Source: SZUA-320 sp963707875 (GTDB lineage: Bacteria; Gemmatimonadota; Gemmatimonadetes; Gemmatimonadales; GWC2-71-9). Taken from it: a stretch of DNA of 64,000 bases. Below, piece by piece: positions 36,155-45,172 of the stretch (position 1 is the stretch's first letter; each line of letters begins with the position of its first letter). Where the stretch lies: NCBI GenBank assembly GCA_963707875.1, contig CAVPRU010000001.1:124001-188000 (forward strand), given 5' to 3'. Under the pieces are notes generated by a model. That model searched no databases. It saw only the letters and a program-made list of their open reading frames with translations, and had not been told where the DNA came from. A program made the position numbers and the translations under genes.

Positions 36155-37324
36155 TCAGCCGCGTGCGCGGACCTCGCTCAGCGGGATTGTCTGCAGAGTA
36201 GCCTCGCGGATCAGCCGACCAAACGCTGCCACCAACTCCGGATCGAAGTTGTTTCCCGCCTCGGTTTCGATGACCGCCAGGGCCTGCTCGGACGTCCAGG
36301 CCTCTCGATACGGGCGGTGGGTGCAGAGCGCGTCATAGACGTCGCAGACATGCACCAGCCGGCTGGCGAAGTGGGCCTCCCGGGCAAAACAGAGGTTGGG
36401 ATATCCGCCGCCGTCCAGCCGGCGGTGGTGCTCGTAGGCCACCACCGCCGCGAAATCGAGATGCCGCTCGCCATCCAGGATGATCCGGGCCCCCTCCGCA
36501 GGGTGCTTCTGCATGACCTGGAGTTCGGACTCGGTGAAGGCGCCCGGCTTCACCAGGAGCTCGTGCGGAATCCTGATCTTGCCGAGGTCGTGGAGCAGGC
36601 CGGCCACCCCGACGGCCCGGACGTCGCGGTCTCCGAGCCCGACCTGTTCGGCGAGGCCCATGGCGAGAACCGCCACGTTGCTCGCGTGCGTCGTGGTGTA
36701 TTCGTCGAATTCGCGCAACTGCAGGAGGGGCAGGACCATCTTCCCCTGCGCATGCATGGCAAGCGCAAGGGAGCGCACCACCGTCTCGGTCTCGACCAGC
36801 GGCAACTCCCCCGACTCGGCAACCCGGTGGTGGACATACTCAATGCATGCCACCTCGTCGCTGAGTGAATAGCTGATGGTGGCGAGCGCCAGCGACTCCG
36901 CGACGCTTACGCCCTCGGTGAGGCCGCGCACGGCAAGGGCCCCGAACCGGATGGCGCTCGGTGCCATCTGTCTTGCCGCGGCGGTCCCTCCGGTCGTTCC
37001 GGCGACCTGATCGGAGAGATCGTTCAGGAGACGCTCGACGGCACCGGGCTCCACCACCCCCGCGACCTCGATCCGCTGGATGCCGGCCTCTTCCAGCCGC
37101 CGGGCCCATTCCCAATGCCCCAGCTCCCGGAGCACCCGCTGCTGGTAGATGACCTCGCCCGCCAGGAAGGAAAAATGGGGAGCCGGGTCGTCCGTCAGCA
37201 GGTCGGACAGGGCCTCATCGGCCCCGTCCACCGCCCGCTGCCGCGACGGGTGTCCGACGCCATAGAGCATCATCGTCGAGAGGGCCTGGCCCATCGCCAC
37301 CAGGAACGGTCCGGGGCCACTCAC
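36155..37324 (-). CDS. HD-GYP domain protein (putative c-di-GMP phosphodiesterase)
   Basis: About 389 residues. The HD-GYP domain fills the second half: HASNVAVLAMGL, GLLHDLGKIRIP, HPAEGARI, EHHRRLDGGGYPNL and VCDVYDALCTHRPYREA. All metal-binding residues appear to be present. The N-terminal 110 residues (FLVAMGQALSTMMLYGVGHP) resemble the start of the neighbouring HEAT-like protein. GTG 37324 is chosen because it overlaps that gene's stop as GTGA, so the pair is translationally coupled. No transmembrane segment or receiver domain is seen. Confidence 0.9.
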   Translation of the reverse strand: MSGPGPFLVAMGQALSTMMLYGVGHPSRQRAVDGADEALSDLLTDDPAPHFSFLAGEVIYQQRVLRELGHWEWARRLEEAGIQRIEVAGVVEPGAVERLLNDLSDQVAGTTGGTAAARQMAPSAIRFGALAVRGLTEGVSVAESLALATISYSLSDEVACIEYVHHRVAESGELPLVETETVVRSLALAMHAQGKMVLPLLQLREFDEYTTTHASNVAVLAMGLAEQVGLGDRDVRAVGVAGLLHDLGKIRIPHELLVKPGAFTESELQVMQKHPAEGARIILDGERHLDFAAVVAYEHHRRLDGGGYPNLCFAREAHFASRLVHVCDVYDALCTHRPYREAWTSEQALAVIETEAGNNFDPELVAAFGRLIREATLQTIPLSEVRARG

Positions 37325-39447
37325 CGCGCCGCTCCAGCAGCGGTCCGGATGTCCGGATCCGAATGGTGCCGCGCCAGGGTCAGCACCGGGACCACTGCCG
37401 GGTGCTCGGGCCATCTCGAGCGGAGGACTCCCAGAATGGCGAGGAGTTCGCCCGACCTGGGTCTCAGCGTGACTCGACGCAACCAGCGGGTGCGGGTTTG
37501 GGCTCGACGGACGAGCCAGTCACGCGCCAGCACGCTGGAGGTGGTCCCGATGGCGCGCACCCCGAGCGTGCGAAGATCATCATCAAGTTCATCTTCCGCG
37601 AGATGGTTGAGGATCAGGGGGACCATGGGGGCCGGGCATCCCTCGGCGGCGGTGGCCAGGCCGGCCTGCAGAATCCCGGTGTCCGAGTCACCCAGGGAGA
37701 GCTGGATCCCCTGATCCCGGAACTCCGGATGACGGAGCATCAGCCGGATCGCCTCCCGACGGAGCCGGAGTTCCTCCACCTTGGCATACGGGAGGGGTGA
37801 GAAGTCCGGAGGCCAGCCCTCGGTCAGCGACCCGAGCACCAGGAGGATGTTCCGCTGGAGATACCAGGGGGCCGCAGCCAGGGCGGCGACCAAGGGGGGC
37901 GCCGCCTCTGGGCCAAGGGCCGTCAGCTGGTCGATCAATCGGCGGCGGATGGCGAGGTCATTCGCCGTCCCGAGGGCGTCCACCAGCGGCCCGACGGCGC
38001 CGAGTCCCAGCTGGGCGATGAGCCGCTCGATGACGCTGCGTTCCTCCTCCCGCCACCCGCGCCCCAGCAGGAGCCGCACTCGGGCAGGTGAGGCCAGGTG
38101 CTGCCAGAGGGCCGCGGAGGCGGCCGGGGCCGCGTCCTGGTGGTCGAGCAGGTTCAGCAGCTCCGGGAGGCTTCCCCCCACCGACGCAGCGATCCGATCC
38201 ACCGCCGCCAGCACTCCGCTCCCCGAGTAATCGAGCTCGAGCGCCATCTGTACCATCCGGAAGGCCTCGGCCTCGTCCGCCTCACCCAGTTCCTCCTCGG
38301 CCGTGGAGGGGCGGGAGCGGCGGGACAGCAGCTCCAGCACCTGACGATGCGACCCGGGGTTCGGGTCGTCGAGCGTCCAGTCACTGACCAGCTGGCGCAC
38401 CGCATCGCGCAGGGCCGTATCGGCGTCCGGGGCAATGGTCGTGTCGGACTCGGCGTGGGCGGCCAGCTTCGAGAGCACCCGGAGCAGCGCATGGGAGATC
38501 GTCCGGGTACTCGCGTCGGCGGCCGCCTGGAGCAGGTCGAGAATGGCGTGGACAGGGAGGTGCTGGGAGGCGTCGAGGACCAGCTGCTTCCGCTGCGCGA
38601 GGTCGGCGCCAACCTCCAGCAGGGCGCGGAGGGTCTCCGGCTGGAGCTTCTCGAGGAGTTCGGCGAGACGGTCCCGGAGGATCACGGCCTCCTCGCCTTC
38701 CATCTCGGTGAGCTGATGGCTCAGGCGGGTCAGGTAGGCAACGATTGCCTGATCGTAGCTGGCCTCCCCGCGACGGGTTTCGATGGCGCTAACGAGACGA
38801 TCGGGGTCCTCCAGGCCGGTGCCGTCCGTTCCGGACAGCCCTCCGGCACCGACCCCAGTGCTCTCCTCGCCTCCATGCAGCACCGCGGCGGCCAGGCCCA
38901 GCCAGAGCTCCAGGGCGACCACGGTGGCGGGATCATCGCTGTCGGCGAGAACGAGCCGGTCAAGGGCCAGGGGCTGGAGCCGGCAATGGGGCCACTGTCC
39001 CAGGGTTTCCGGAGGTTCGGCTCCCAGGGGCTTCCCGCGTCGCCATCCGTCGCTGCCCAGGGCCTCGAGCACGGCGCCGAGTTCGGGCAGTTCCGCCCCG
39101 CGATGGAAGGTGACGGTACCGATCTGGTGGCGATGGAGCCGTTGGGCCAGTTCGCGGAGAATGGCATTGCTCCCGTCGGTTGCGATCCCCTCCACAACCA
39201 GCTGTCGGCGGGCCACCGCGATCTTGAGCGTCTCCCGTTCCGCGAAGACCGGAAGGAGGCGCTGATGGAGCAGTCGTACGGCGGCGCCCAGGGCGGGGTG
39301 GCCAGCCGGATAGGTGTTGGTCTTGGAAAGGGCGATGGAAAACTGAACGAGGAAGACCGCGAGATCCCGGGGAATGGCCTTCCGGTCCTCCCGACGGGAG
39401 GTCGTCACTGGGGAAGGACCAGCCCCTGCCGGCGGCCCTGAAACCAT
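37321..39447 (-). CDS. HEAT-repeat-like protein paired with the HD-GYP protein
   Basis: 708 residues, almost entirely helical. The N-terminal domain (FLVQFSIALSKTNTYPAGHP, then VEGIATDGSN and ELAQRLHRHQIGTVTFHRG) parallels the start of the HD-GYP partner. From about residue 230 there are helical hairpins rich in Leu, Ala and Arg (LLNLLDHQDAAPAASAALWQ, VGPLVDALGTAND, PPLVAALAAAPWYLQRNILL), as in HEAT/armadillo scaffolds. No catalytic motif is seen. A GAGG ribosome site lies 7 bases before ATG 39447. A scaffold or sensor role with the HD-GYP enzyme is inferred from coupling. Confidence 0.75.
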   Translation of the reverse strand: MVSGPPAGAGPSPVTTSRREDRKAIPRDLAVFLVQFSIALSKTNTYPAGHPALGAAVRLLHQRLLPVFAERETLKIAVARRQLVVEGIATDGSNAILRELAQRLHRHQIGTVTFHRGAELPELGAVLEALGSDGWRRGKPLGAEPPETLGQWPHCRLQPLALDRLVLADSDDPATVVALELWLGLAAAVLHGGEESTGVGAGGLSGTDGTGLEDPDRLVSAIETRRGEASYDQAIVAYLTRLSHQLTEMEGEEAVILRDRLAELLEKLQPETLRALLEVGADLAQRKQLVLDASQHLPVHAILDLLQAAADASTRTISHALLRVLSKLAAHAESDTTIAPDADTALRDAVRQLVSDWTLDDPNPGSHRQVLELLSRRSRPSTAEEELGEADEAEAFRMVQMALELDYSGSGVLAAVDRIAASVGGSLPELLNLLDHQDAAPAASAALWQHLASPARVRLLLGRGWREEERSVIERLIAQLGLGAVGPLVDALGTANDLAIRRRLIDQLTALGPEAAPPLVAALAAAPWYLQRNILLVLGSLTEGWPPDFSPLPYAKVEELRLRREAIRLMLRHPEFRDQGIQLSLGDSDTGILQAGLATAAEGCPAPMVPLILNHLAEDELDDDLRTLGVRAIGTTSSVLARDWLVRRAQTRTRWLRRVTLRPRSGELLAILGVLRSRWPEHPAVVPVLTLARHHSDPDIRTAAGAAR

Positions 39448-39600
39448 CCGGAAACCTCGTCCGGTGGACGAAACCTGTGACCTGAAACGGCGGGACCCTC
39501 CAATCTATGGTAGCAACGGCGATTTGGGATAGAGGGGCACCCGGGATGAGGCCCGGAGAGTCGGTTGCCCGGAGTTGGATCCTCGGCCTGTGGGGGCGGC

Positions 39601-40647
39601 CTAGTAGTCGAGCGGCAGGGACACCGTTCGCCCATCCCGGGCCGACAGGTAGAGCCCGATCAGCAACTCCAGCGACCGCAGCCCCTCGCGACCATCGGTG
39701 TCCGCCTGAGCCTTCCCCTGCAGCGTCTGGATCACGTTGTCATAGTAAAGCGGGTGTCCGGCCCCGTAGACCGAGGACGGCTGATAGTCTGCCTTGGCCA
39801 CCAGTTCGTCATCGGGATCGCTGTCGGCAAACTGCCAGTGTTCGATCTGGTTGACTGCCACCCCACCCAACCGCACCGTCCCGCGTTCGCCCACCACGGT
39901 GATCCCGCCCTCGTAGTTCTTGGGATGGGTCAGCATGGTAACGCTCATCGTCCCCAGGGCCCCCGAGCGCCACCGGATGATCGCCACCCCGGTGTCCTCC
40001 ACCTCGATCCGGCGCGCCAGAGTGGCGGTAAAGGCATGGACACTCTCGACCGGGCCGATCAGCCACTCCATCAGGTCGACGTAGTGACTGGCCTGGTTCA
40101 TGAACGCCCCCCCGTCGAACTCCCAGGTGCCCCGCCAGTCGGCGCTGTCGTAGTAGGACTGGGGCCTGGTCCACAGCACCGACATCTGCACCAGATAGAT
40201 CCGGCCAAACCGACCCTTGTCGATCGCCCGCTTGAGCAGCTGGACCGTAGGGTTCCTCCGATTCTGCTTGACCACGAACAGCCGGACCCCGGCCCGGTCA
40301 CAGGCCTCCACCATCGCCAGGCCGTCATGCCATCTGGTCGCCATCGGCTTCTCGGTCACGACGTGACGACCGGCCGCGGCCGCGGCAATTGCCTCCCGCG
40401 CATGCAGTCCACTGGGCGTAGCCAGCACCACACAGTCCACTTCGGCGCCGGCCAGCATGGCATCGATCGATGGGAAGCCTCGGGCCCCGGTGCGGGTTAC
40501 CGCGCGCTCGAGCGCCGAGGAGTCCACATCGGCGACGGCCACCAGCTCCGCCTCCGACGCGTGGGCCTCGATGGCTTCGATATGTTTGTCCGCGATCCGT
40601 CCACACCCCACCAGTCCGAAGCGGATCTTTCGTCCGGCCACCGTCAT
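39601..40647 (-). CDS. Gfo/Idh/MocA family oxidoreductase
   Basis: 348 residues. An N-terminal NAD(P)-binding Rossmann fold (IRFGLVGCGRIADKHIEAI) is followed by the family motif EKPMA and a C-terminal beta-sheet domain (WEFDGGAFMNQASHYVDLME). The pattern resembles WlbA/WbpB-type UDP-sugar 3-dehydrogenases of LPS synthesis, but the substrate cannot be fixed from sequence. ATG 40647 overlaps the hflX stop (ATGA). It is the last gene of the long recA-hflX run. Confidence 0.85.
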   Translation of the reverse strand: MTVAGRKIRFGLVGCGRIADKHIEAIEAHASEAELVAVADVDSSALERAVTRTGARGFPSIDAMLAGAEVDCVVLATPSGLHAREAIAAAAAGRHVVTEKPMATRWHDGLAMVEACDRAGVRLFVVKQNRRNPTVQLLKRAIDKGRFGRIYLVQMSVLWTRPQSYYDSADWRGTWEFDGGAFMNQASHYVDLMEWLIGPVESVHAFTATLARRIEVEDTGVAIIRWRSGALGTMSVTMLTHPKNYEGGITVVGERGTVRLGGVAVNQIEHWQFADSDPDDELVAKADYQPSSVYGAGHPLYYDNVIQTLQGKAQADTDGREGLRSLELLIGLYLSARDGRTVSLPLDY

Positions 40648-41909
40648 TCACTCCTCGCTTGGCGACGGGGAGCGGCGCCGTTGCCCCCGGTGAGCTGGGC
40701 GACCTGCCAGGGCTCGGCCCGGATCGTCAGCGCCACTTCCTCCCCCAGGTCTTCCCGGGAGACCACTTCTCCTGTCCGATAGGCCGCTGCCAGCCTGGCG
40801 CCGTCGGTGGCCGGGATCAGAATCCGGACCGCCGGCCGTAGCGCCGCCGCATGCCGGCGGAGCACCTCACGCAGGGCCCGCAGCCCGTCGGTCCGCATCG
40901 TCGTGGTCATGATCGAGTCGGGATAGAGCCCGGCCACCCGGTTGGCCACCGCCACCTCGTCCTCCACCAGATCGACCTTGTTGAAGAGCATCAGGCCGGG
41001 GTGGTCGCCCATCCCCAGCTCGTTCAACACCCCGTGCACCACCTCGACATGCTCCTCCCAGTCAGGATGACTGACGTCCACCACGTGCAGCAGCAGGTCG
41101 GCCTCCCGACCCTCTTCCAATGTCGCCCGGAAACTCGCCACCAGGTGGTGGGGCAGCTTCCGGATGAACCCCACCGTGTCACTGATCCTGGCCCGCAGGC
41201 CCTCCCCCAGATCGATCTCCCGGGTCAGGGTATCAAGGGTGGCAAAGAGCCGGTCCTCGACCACAATGTCGTGTTCCCCGGTCAGCGCCCGCAGAATGCT
41301 CGACTTGCCAGCGTTGGTATACCCCACGATCGCCGCGGTCAGCATCGGCTGGCGCCCAGCCCGGACCGTCCGGCGGTGTTGCTCCACCGACGTCAGCTTG
41401 TCCTTCAGGTGCTGGATCTTCTTCCGGATCATCCGGCGGTCGGTTTCCAGCTGGGTTTCGCCCGGGCCGCGCAGACCGATACCGCCCCGGATCCGGGAAA
41501 GGTGGGTCCACATCCGGGTGAGACGCGGGAGCAGGTACTCCAACTGCGCCAACTCGACCTGCAGCTTGGCCTCATGGGACTTGGCCCGGGTCGAGAAGAT
41601 ATCGAGAATCAGCTCGGCCCTGTCCATCACCCGGGACTTCAGCTCCCGCTCCAGGTTGGCGCCCTGGACCGGGGTAAGTTCCTCGTCAAACACCACCAGC
41701 GTGGCGCCCAGCTCCAGGATCAGCAGCCGCAGCTCCTCGACCTTCCCCTCCCCGATCAGGGTGGCTGCGCTGCGGGTCACGACCTGTTGCGACAGCCGCC
41801 CGACCACCTCGCCACCGGCGGTGTCCACCAGCTCGGCCAGCTCATCGAGATGCTCGTTGAGGCTCGCGACGTCCCGGGACCCCTTGCGGGGTGCGGCGAC
41901 CAGGATCAC
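40644..41909 (-). CDS. hflX: GTPase HflX, ribosome-splitting factor
   Basis: Binds the 50S subunit and rescues stalled ribosomes in stress. 421 residues from GTG 41909. The N-terminal HflX domain (TAGGEVVGRLSQQVVTRSAA, GKVEELRLL, DEELTPVQGANLE) is followed by the glycine-rich RGPGETQLETDRR. The G domain has GYTNAGKSS, DTVGFIRKLP and NKVDL. The codons just upstream (NVRDPAERVILV) also look family-like but contain no ATG or GTG start, so the exact start is open. Confidence 0.93.
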   Translation of the reverse strand: MILVAAPRKGSRDVASLNEHLDELAELVDTAGGEVVGRLSQQVVTRSAATLIGEGKVEELRLLILELGATLVVFDEELTPVQGANLERELKSRVMDRAELILDIFSTRAKSHEAKLQVELAQLEYLLPRLTRMWTHLSRIRGGIGLRGPGETQLETDRRMIRKKIQHLKDKLTSVEQHRRTVRAGRQPMLTAAIVGYTNAGKSSILRALTGEHDIVVEDRLFATLDTLTREIDLGEGLRARISDTVGFIRKLPHHLVASFRATLEEGREADLLLHVVDVSHPDWEEHVEVVHGVLNELGMGDHPGLMLFNKVDLVEDEVAVANRVAGLYPDSIMTTTMRTDGLRALREVLRRHAAALRPAVRILIPATDGARLAAAYRTGEVVSREDLGEEVALTIRAEPWQVAQLTGGNGAAPRRQARSE

Positions 41910-41991
41910 CCGCTCGGCGGGGTCACGGACGTTGATCAGATCAGGAATGCGGTGCGCTCCGTTCGAGTGGGGCTGTCTGGAAAATAGTGCC

Positions 41992-43281
41992 TCATCGCTG
42001 CCGACGCTCCGCCCACCACGCCAGCCGCTCGGCGACCCGCTTCTCGTACCCCCGGTCGCCCGGCCGGTAGAACTCCAGCCCGGCGACCCGTTCCGGCAGA
42101 TAGCGCTGGTCGACGAATCCGGTCGGATCGTCGTGGGGGTACTGATATTCGGCGCCGTACCCCATGTCCTTCATCATTCGGGTCGGGGCGTTCCGGAGAT
42201 GAATCGGCACCGGTTCGGCCAGCGTCTCCCGGGCCGCGGCAAGGGCGGCCTGCAGCGCCAGCACGGTGGAGTTGGACTTGGGCGCGGTGGCGAGATAGAT
42301 GGTCATCTCGGCCAGCGGCAGGTAGCCCTCGGGTGGGCCCAGCATGTGGAAGGCGTCTCGGGCCGCGACCGCCAGCCGCAGGGCGTCCGGATCGGCGAGG
42401 CCGATATCCTCGGCGGCCATCGCGATCGCCCGCCGGAAGATGGTCATCGGGTCCTCTCCACCCTCCAGCATCCGCGCCATCCAGTACAGCGCGGCCTGCG
42501 GGTCGCTCCCGCGCAGGGACTTGTGATACGCGGAGAGGATGTTGAAATGCTCCTCGCCCGTCTTGTCATGCACTGGCATCCGGCGGGCGAGGGCCTGGGC
42601 GACCAGCTCCCGATCGATGGTGCCCCGCGGCCCCACGCTCTGGGCACAGGCCTCGAGGACGGTGAGGGAGCGTCGGGCATCGCCGGCCCCCTGCTCGGCC
42701 AGGAGGTCAAGCGCCCCCGGCTCCAGCACCAGGTTGAGCGCACCCAACCCCCGATCGCGGTCGGACAGGGCGGTCGCGATGAGGCGTCGCAAGTCATCAG
42801 GGCCCAGGGCCTCGAGCACGAACACCCGGGTCCGGCTGAGCAACGCCCCGTTGAGTTCGAAGCTCGGGTTCTCCGTGGTGGCGCCGATCAGAGTGACGGT
42901 CCCCCGTTCGACGTGGGGGAGAAAGGCGTCCTGCTGGCCCCGGTTGAATCGGTGAATCTCGTCACAGAAGAGGATGGTCCCGCGACCCAATGCCCGTCGC
43001 CCCTCGGCGTCCCGGATGATCTCCCGCACCCGCTGGACACCCTCGGTGGCAGCGCTGAAGGACACGAACTCGCGGTCGGTGTAGCGGGCGATCAGATAGG
43101 CCAACGAGGTCTTGCCGCTTCCCGGTGGCCCCCAGAAGATCACCGAGCCGATGGTGCCCCGGCGAATCGCCTCGCCGAGGGCCTTCCCTTCCCCGAGCAG
43201 ATGGGCCTGCCCGACGTACTCCTCCAGAGTGCTCGGCCGCATCCGGGCAGCCAGCGGGGCCGGTACCTCGAACAGGCTCAC
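41992..43281 (-). CDS. rarA: Replication-associated recombination ATPase RarA (MgsA)
   Basis: AAA+ clamp-loader-like ATPase acting at stalled replication forks. About 429 residues. The N-terminal part is PLAARMRPSTLEEYVGQ. Walker A is GPPGSGKTSLAYL and Walker B is ILFCDEIHRFN, with sensor 1 as GATTENPSFELN. The C-terminal MgsA domain follows (YHKSLRGSDPQAALYWMARM, NAPTRMMKDMGYG). GTG 43281 is chosen because it overlaps the ZIP stop as GTGA and fits the family N-terminus. Longer in-frame upstream residues are shadow of the ZIP gene. Confidence 0.94.
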   Translation of the reverse strand: MSLFEVPAPLAARMRPSTLEEYVGQAHLLGEGKALGEAIRRGTIGSVIFWGPPGSGKTSLAYLIARYTDREFVSFSAATEGVQRVREIIRDAEGRRALGRGTILFCDEIHRFNRGQQDAFLPHVERGTVTLIGATTENPSFELNGALLSRTRVFVLEALGPDDLRRLIATALSDRDRGLGALNLVLEPGALDLLAEQGAGDARRSLTVLEACAQSVGPRGTIDRELVAQALARRMPVHDKTGEEHFNILSAYHKSLRGSDPQAALYWMARMLEGGEDPMTIFRRAIAMAAEDIGLADPDALRLAVAARDAFHMLGPPEGYLPLAEMTIYLATAPKSNSTVLALQAALAAARETLAEPVPIHLRNAPTRMMKDMGYGAEYQYPHDDPTGFVDQRYLPERVAGLEFYRPGDRGYEKRVAERLAWWAERRQR

Positions 43282-44000
43282 CCCCGGTGGTCCGCCAGCA
43301 GGTTGAGCAGCAGGACCGCGAGGGCACCACCAAAGAAGGCCGCCGGAACCACCCAGCCCCGTCGCCCCTGAATCTCCGGCACCAGGTTTGACGCGGCCAC
43401 ATAGAGGGTGACGCCGGCCGCGATCGCCAGTCCATGCTGCCTGAGGGGCGCCGCCAGGCCGGTCACCAGAACCCCCAGCACAGTGGCGGCTCCGAGCACC
43501 CCGGCCGCCCGAAGCGCGGCACCAGCGGATCGCCCACTCGCCAGGTAGACGCTGCCGATGGCCACCCCTTCCGGGAGCTTGTGCAGCAGCACCGCCAGGA
43601 AGAGCATCGTGCCCAGGGCCTGTGACTCGATAAACCCGCTGGCGATGGCCACGCCGTCGAAAAACGAGTGGAGCGAGAGCCCGAGCAGCGCGCTGGTGGC
43701 CGCCACCGCGCTCACGTCGTGGGTCTCCTCCCCGAAGTGGAAGTGGGGCGTCAGGACATGCTGAGCGAGATGGACCAGCAGGTAGCCACCCAGAACCAGC
43801 AGCGGGGCCCACGACGCTCCGGTGGCCAACACCGGCGGCATCACTCCGACCAGCACCACCGCGAGCATGAAGCCTGCCCCGAAGGCCAGGCTGGCATCGA
43901 TGGCGGTAAGGCCCGTCCTCCGTTGACGCACGACGGCCCACGCCCCGGTCAGATTGCCGAGCGCGGCAACGACGGCCAGCCAGAGTGGCATCAACGCCAT
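43278..44000 (-). CDS. ZIP family divalent metal transporter
   Basis: Inner-membrane carrier for Zn2+, Fe2+ or Mn2+. 240 residues with about seven or eight hydrophobic segments. The metal site on helices IV and V is visible as GLSLHSFFDGVAI and LLHKLPEGVAIG. A His-rich cytoplasmic loop (HFHFGEETHD) sits before them. The start overlaps the CCA-adding enzyme gene by 10 bases, and the gene overlaps rarA. Which metal it moves cannot be told from sequence. Confidence 0.9.
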   Translation of the reverse strand: MALMPLWLAVVAALGNLTGAWAVVRQRRTGLTAIDASLAFGAGFMLAVVLVGVMPPVLATGASWAPLLVLGGYLLVHLAQHVLTPHFHFGEETHDVSAVAATSALLGLSLHSFFDGVAIASGFIESQALGTMLFLAVLLHKLPEGVAIGSVYLASGRSAGAALRAAGVLGAATVLGVLVTGLAAPLRQHGLAIAAGVTLYVAASNLVPEIQGRRGWVVPAAFFGGALAVLLLNLLADHRG

Positions 44001-45172
44001 CCGATCACCAGGGCGCTCAGCGCGTCTTCGGTGTTGAGCTCGGGTCGCTCGATGACGGCGTCCAGCAGCCGATCGAGCATGACGCCGATCTCCGGTCCGC
44101 GCGGCACCCCGAGCTGCTGCAGGGCGTGACCCGACAGCGCCAGCGATTTCCGATTGGTTGGTTCTCCCCGGGACCGGACCCCCGACATGACCTCCGCCCA
44201 GCCCGGCGCGACACCGGCCCGCCAGGTGGCACGCAGCAGAAGATCATCCGCCGCCGAGCCGACCTCCCGGAGCCACCGACGGACCGCCACCGGCTGGTGG
44301 TCCGCGGGACCTCTCGGCAACCGATCGAGGGCGGCCCCCCGGGCAATCTCCTCATTGGAGGCCTTGAGCCGCCGGAGGACCGCCGCGGCCTGCCCGGTGA
44401 GCAGACTGGTCAGCACCACGAGGTCCCGGGGGTGCGACCCTGCGGGCACCGGTTCCGCCACGGCCAGTTCGGGAAGCCAGACGTCGGCCGCGCCGCTGTC
44501 GCGCCAGAGCCGCACCAGCACCTCCACCGTTCGGGTGGTACCCAACCCCTTGGTCCACTCATCCCGCACCCGCTCGGCGCTGATCCCCGCCAATCCCGGG
44601 GCGAGCTGCTGTGCGGCGCTCCACGTTTCCGGTTCGATGGCAAAGTCGAATCGGGCGGCAAACCGCAGGGCCCGGAGGATCCGGAGGTAGTCCTCCCGAA
44701 ACCGGTCGGCTGCCACCCCCACGGCCCGCACCACCCGCCGAGCAATGTCGCCCCGCCCATCGAACGGGTCGCACCACTCGCGACGGACCGGATGGTAGGC
44801 GATCGCGTTGATCGTGAAGTCCCGGCGAGCCAGATCCTCCTCCAGCGACACGCCAAAGCGGACCACCGCATGCCGGCCATCGGTTTCCACGTCAGCCCGG
44901 AAGGTGGTCACCTCGTGCAGCCGTCCCTGGCGATCGAGCACCCCCACTGTGCCGTGGTCGACTCCCACCCCGACGGTGTGCTTGAACAGTCGGAGCACCT
45001 CCGGTGGTTCCGCCGCCGTGGCCAGGTCCACGTCGCTCAGGGGATCCCTCAGAATCCGGTCCCGGATCGCTCCCCCGACGGCCCAGGTTTCGAACCCGGC
45101 CGCTTCGAGCGTGGTGACGATCTCCAGCACCTCTGGCTCGAGCGTCAAGGCCGGAAACCCGGAATCAGCCAC
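43991..45172 (-). CDS. cca: CCA tRNA nucleotidyltransferase / poly(A) polymerase family
   Basis: Adds the 3' CCA to tRNAs. 393 residues. The class II nucleotidyltransferase head has GGAIRDRILRDPLSDVDLAT, with the GG motif and the catalytic DxD. RRDFTINAIAY and LRILRALRFAARF follow. No C-terminal HD domain is evident. The need for it is supported by the two tRNA genes in this window, neither of which encodes CCA. It overlaps the SDR gene by 8 bases and the ZIP gene by 10. Poly(A) polymerase activity cannot be excluded. Confidence 0.92.
   Translation of the reverse strand: MADSGFPALTLEPEVLEIVTTLEAAGFETWAVGGAIRDRILRDPLSDVDLATAAEPPEVLRLFKHTVGVGVDHGTVGVLDRQGRLHEVTTFRADVETDGRHAVVRFGVSLEEDLARRDFTINAIAYHPVRREWCDPFDGRGDIARRVVRAVGVAADRFREDYLRILRALRFAARFDFAIEPETWSAAQQLAPGLAGISAERVRDEWTKGLGTTRTVEVLVRLWRDSGAADVWLPELAVAEPVPAGSHPRDLVVLTSLLTGQAAAVLRRLKASNEEIARGAALDRLPRGPADHQPVAVRRWLREVGSAADDLLLRATWRAGVAPGWAEVMSGVRSRGEPTNRKSLALSGHALQQLGVPRGPEIGVMLDRLLDAVIERPELNTEDALSALVIGWR

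Noticed and set aside
41164..43371. 735-residue plus-strand open frame over hflX and rarA
   Set aside because: Antisense to two well-conserved genes; Ser/Arg-rich shadow translation.
41992..43941. RarA as a 649-residue protein with a long N-terminal extension
   Set aside because: The extension is the ZIP gene read in another frame; GTG 43281 with GTGA overlap gives the family length.
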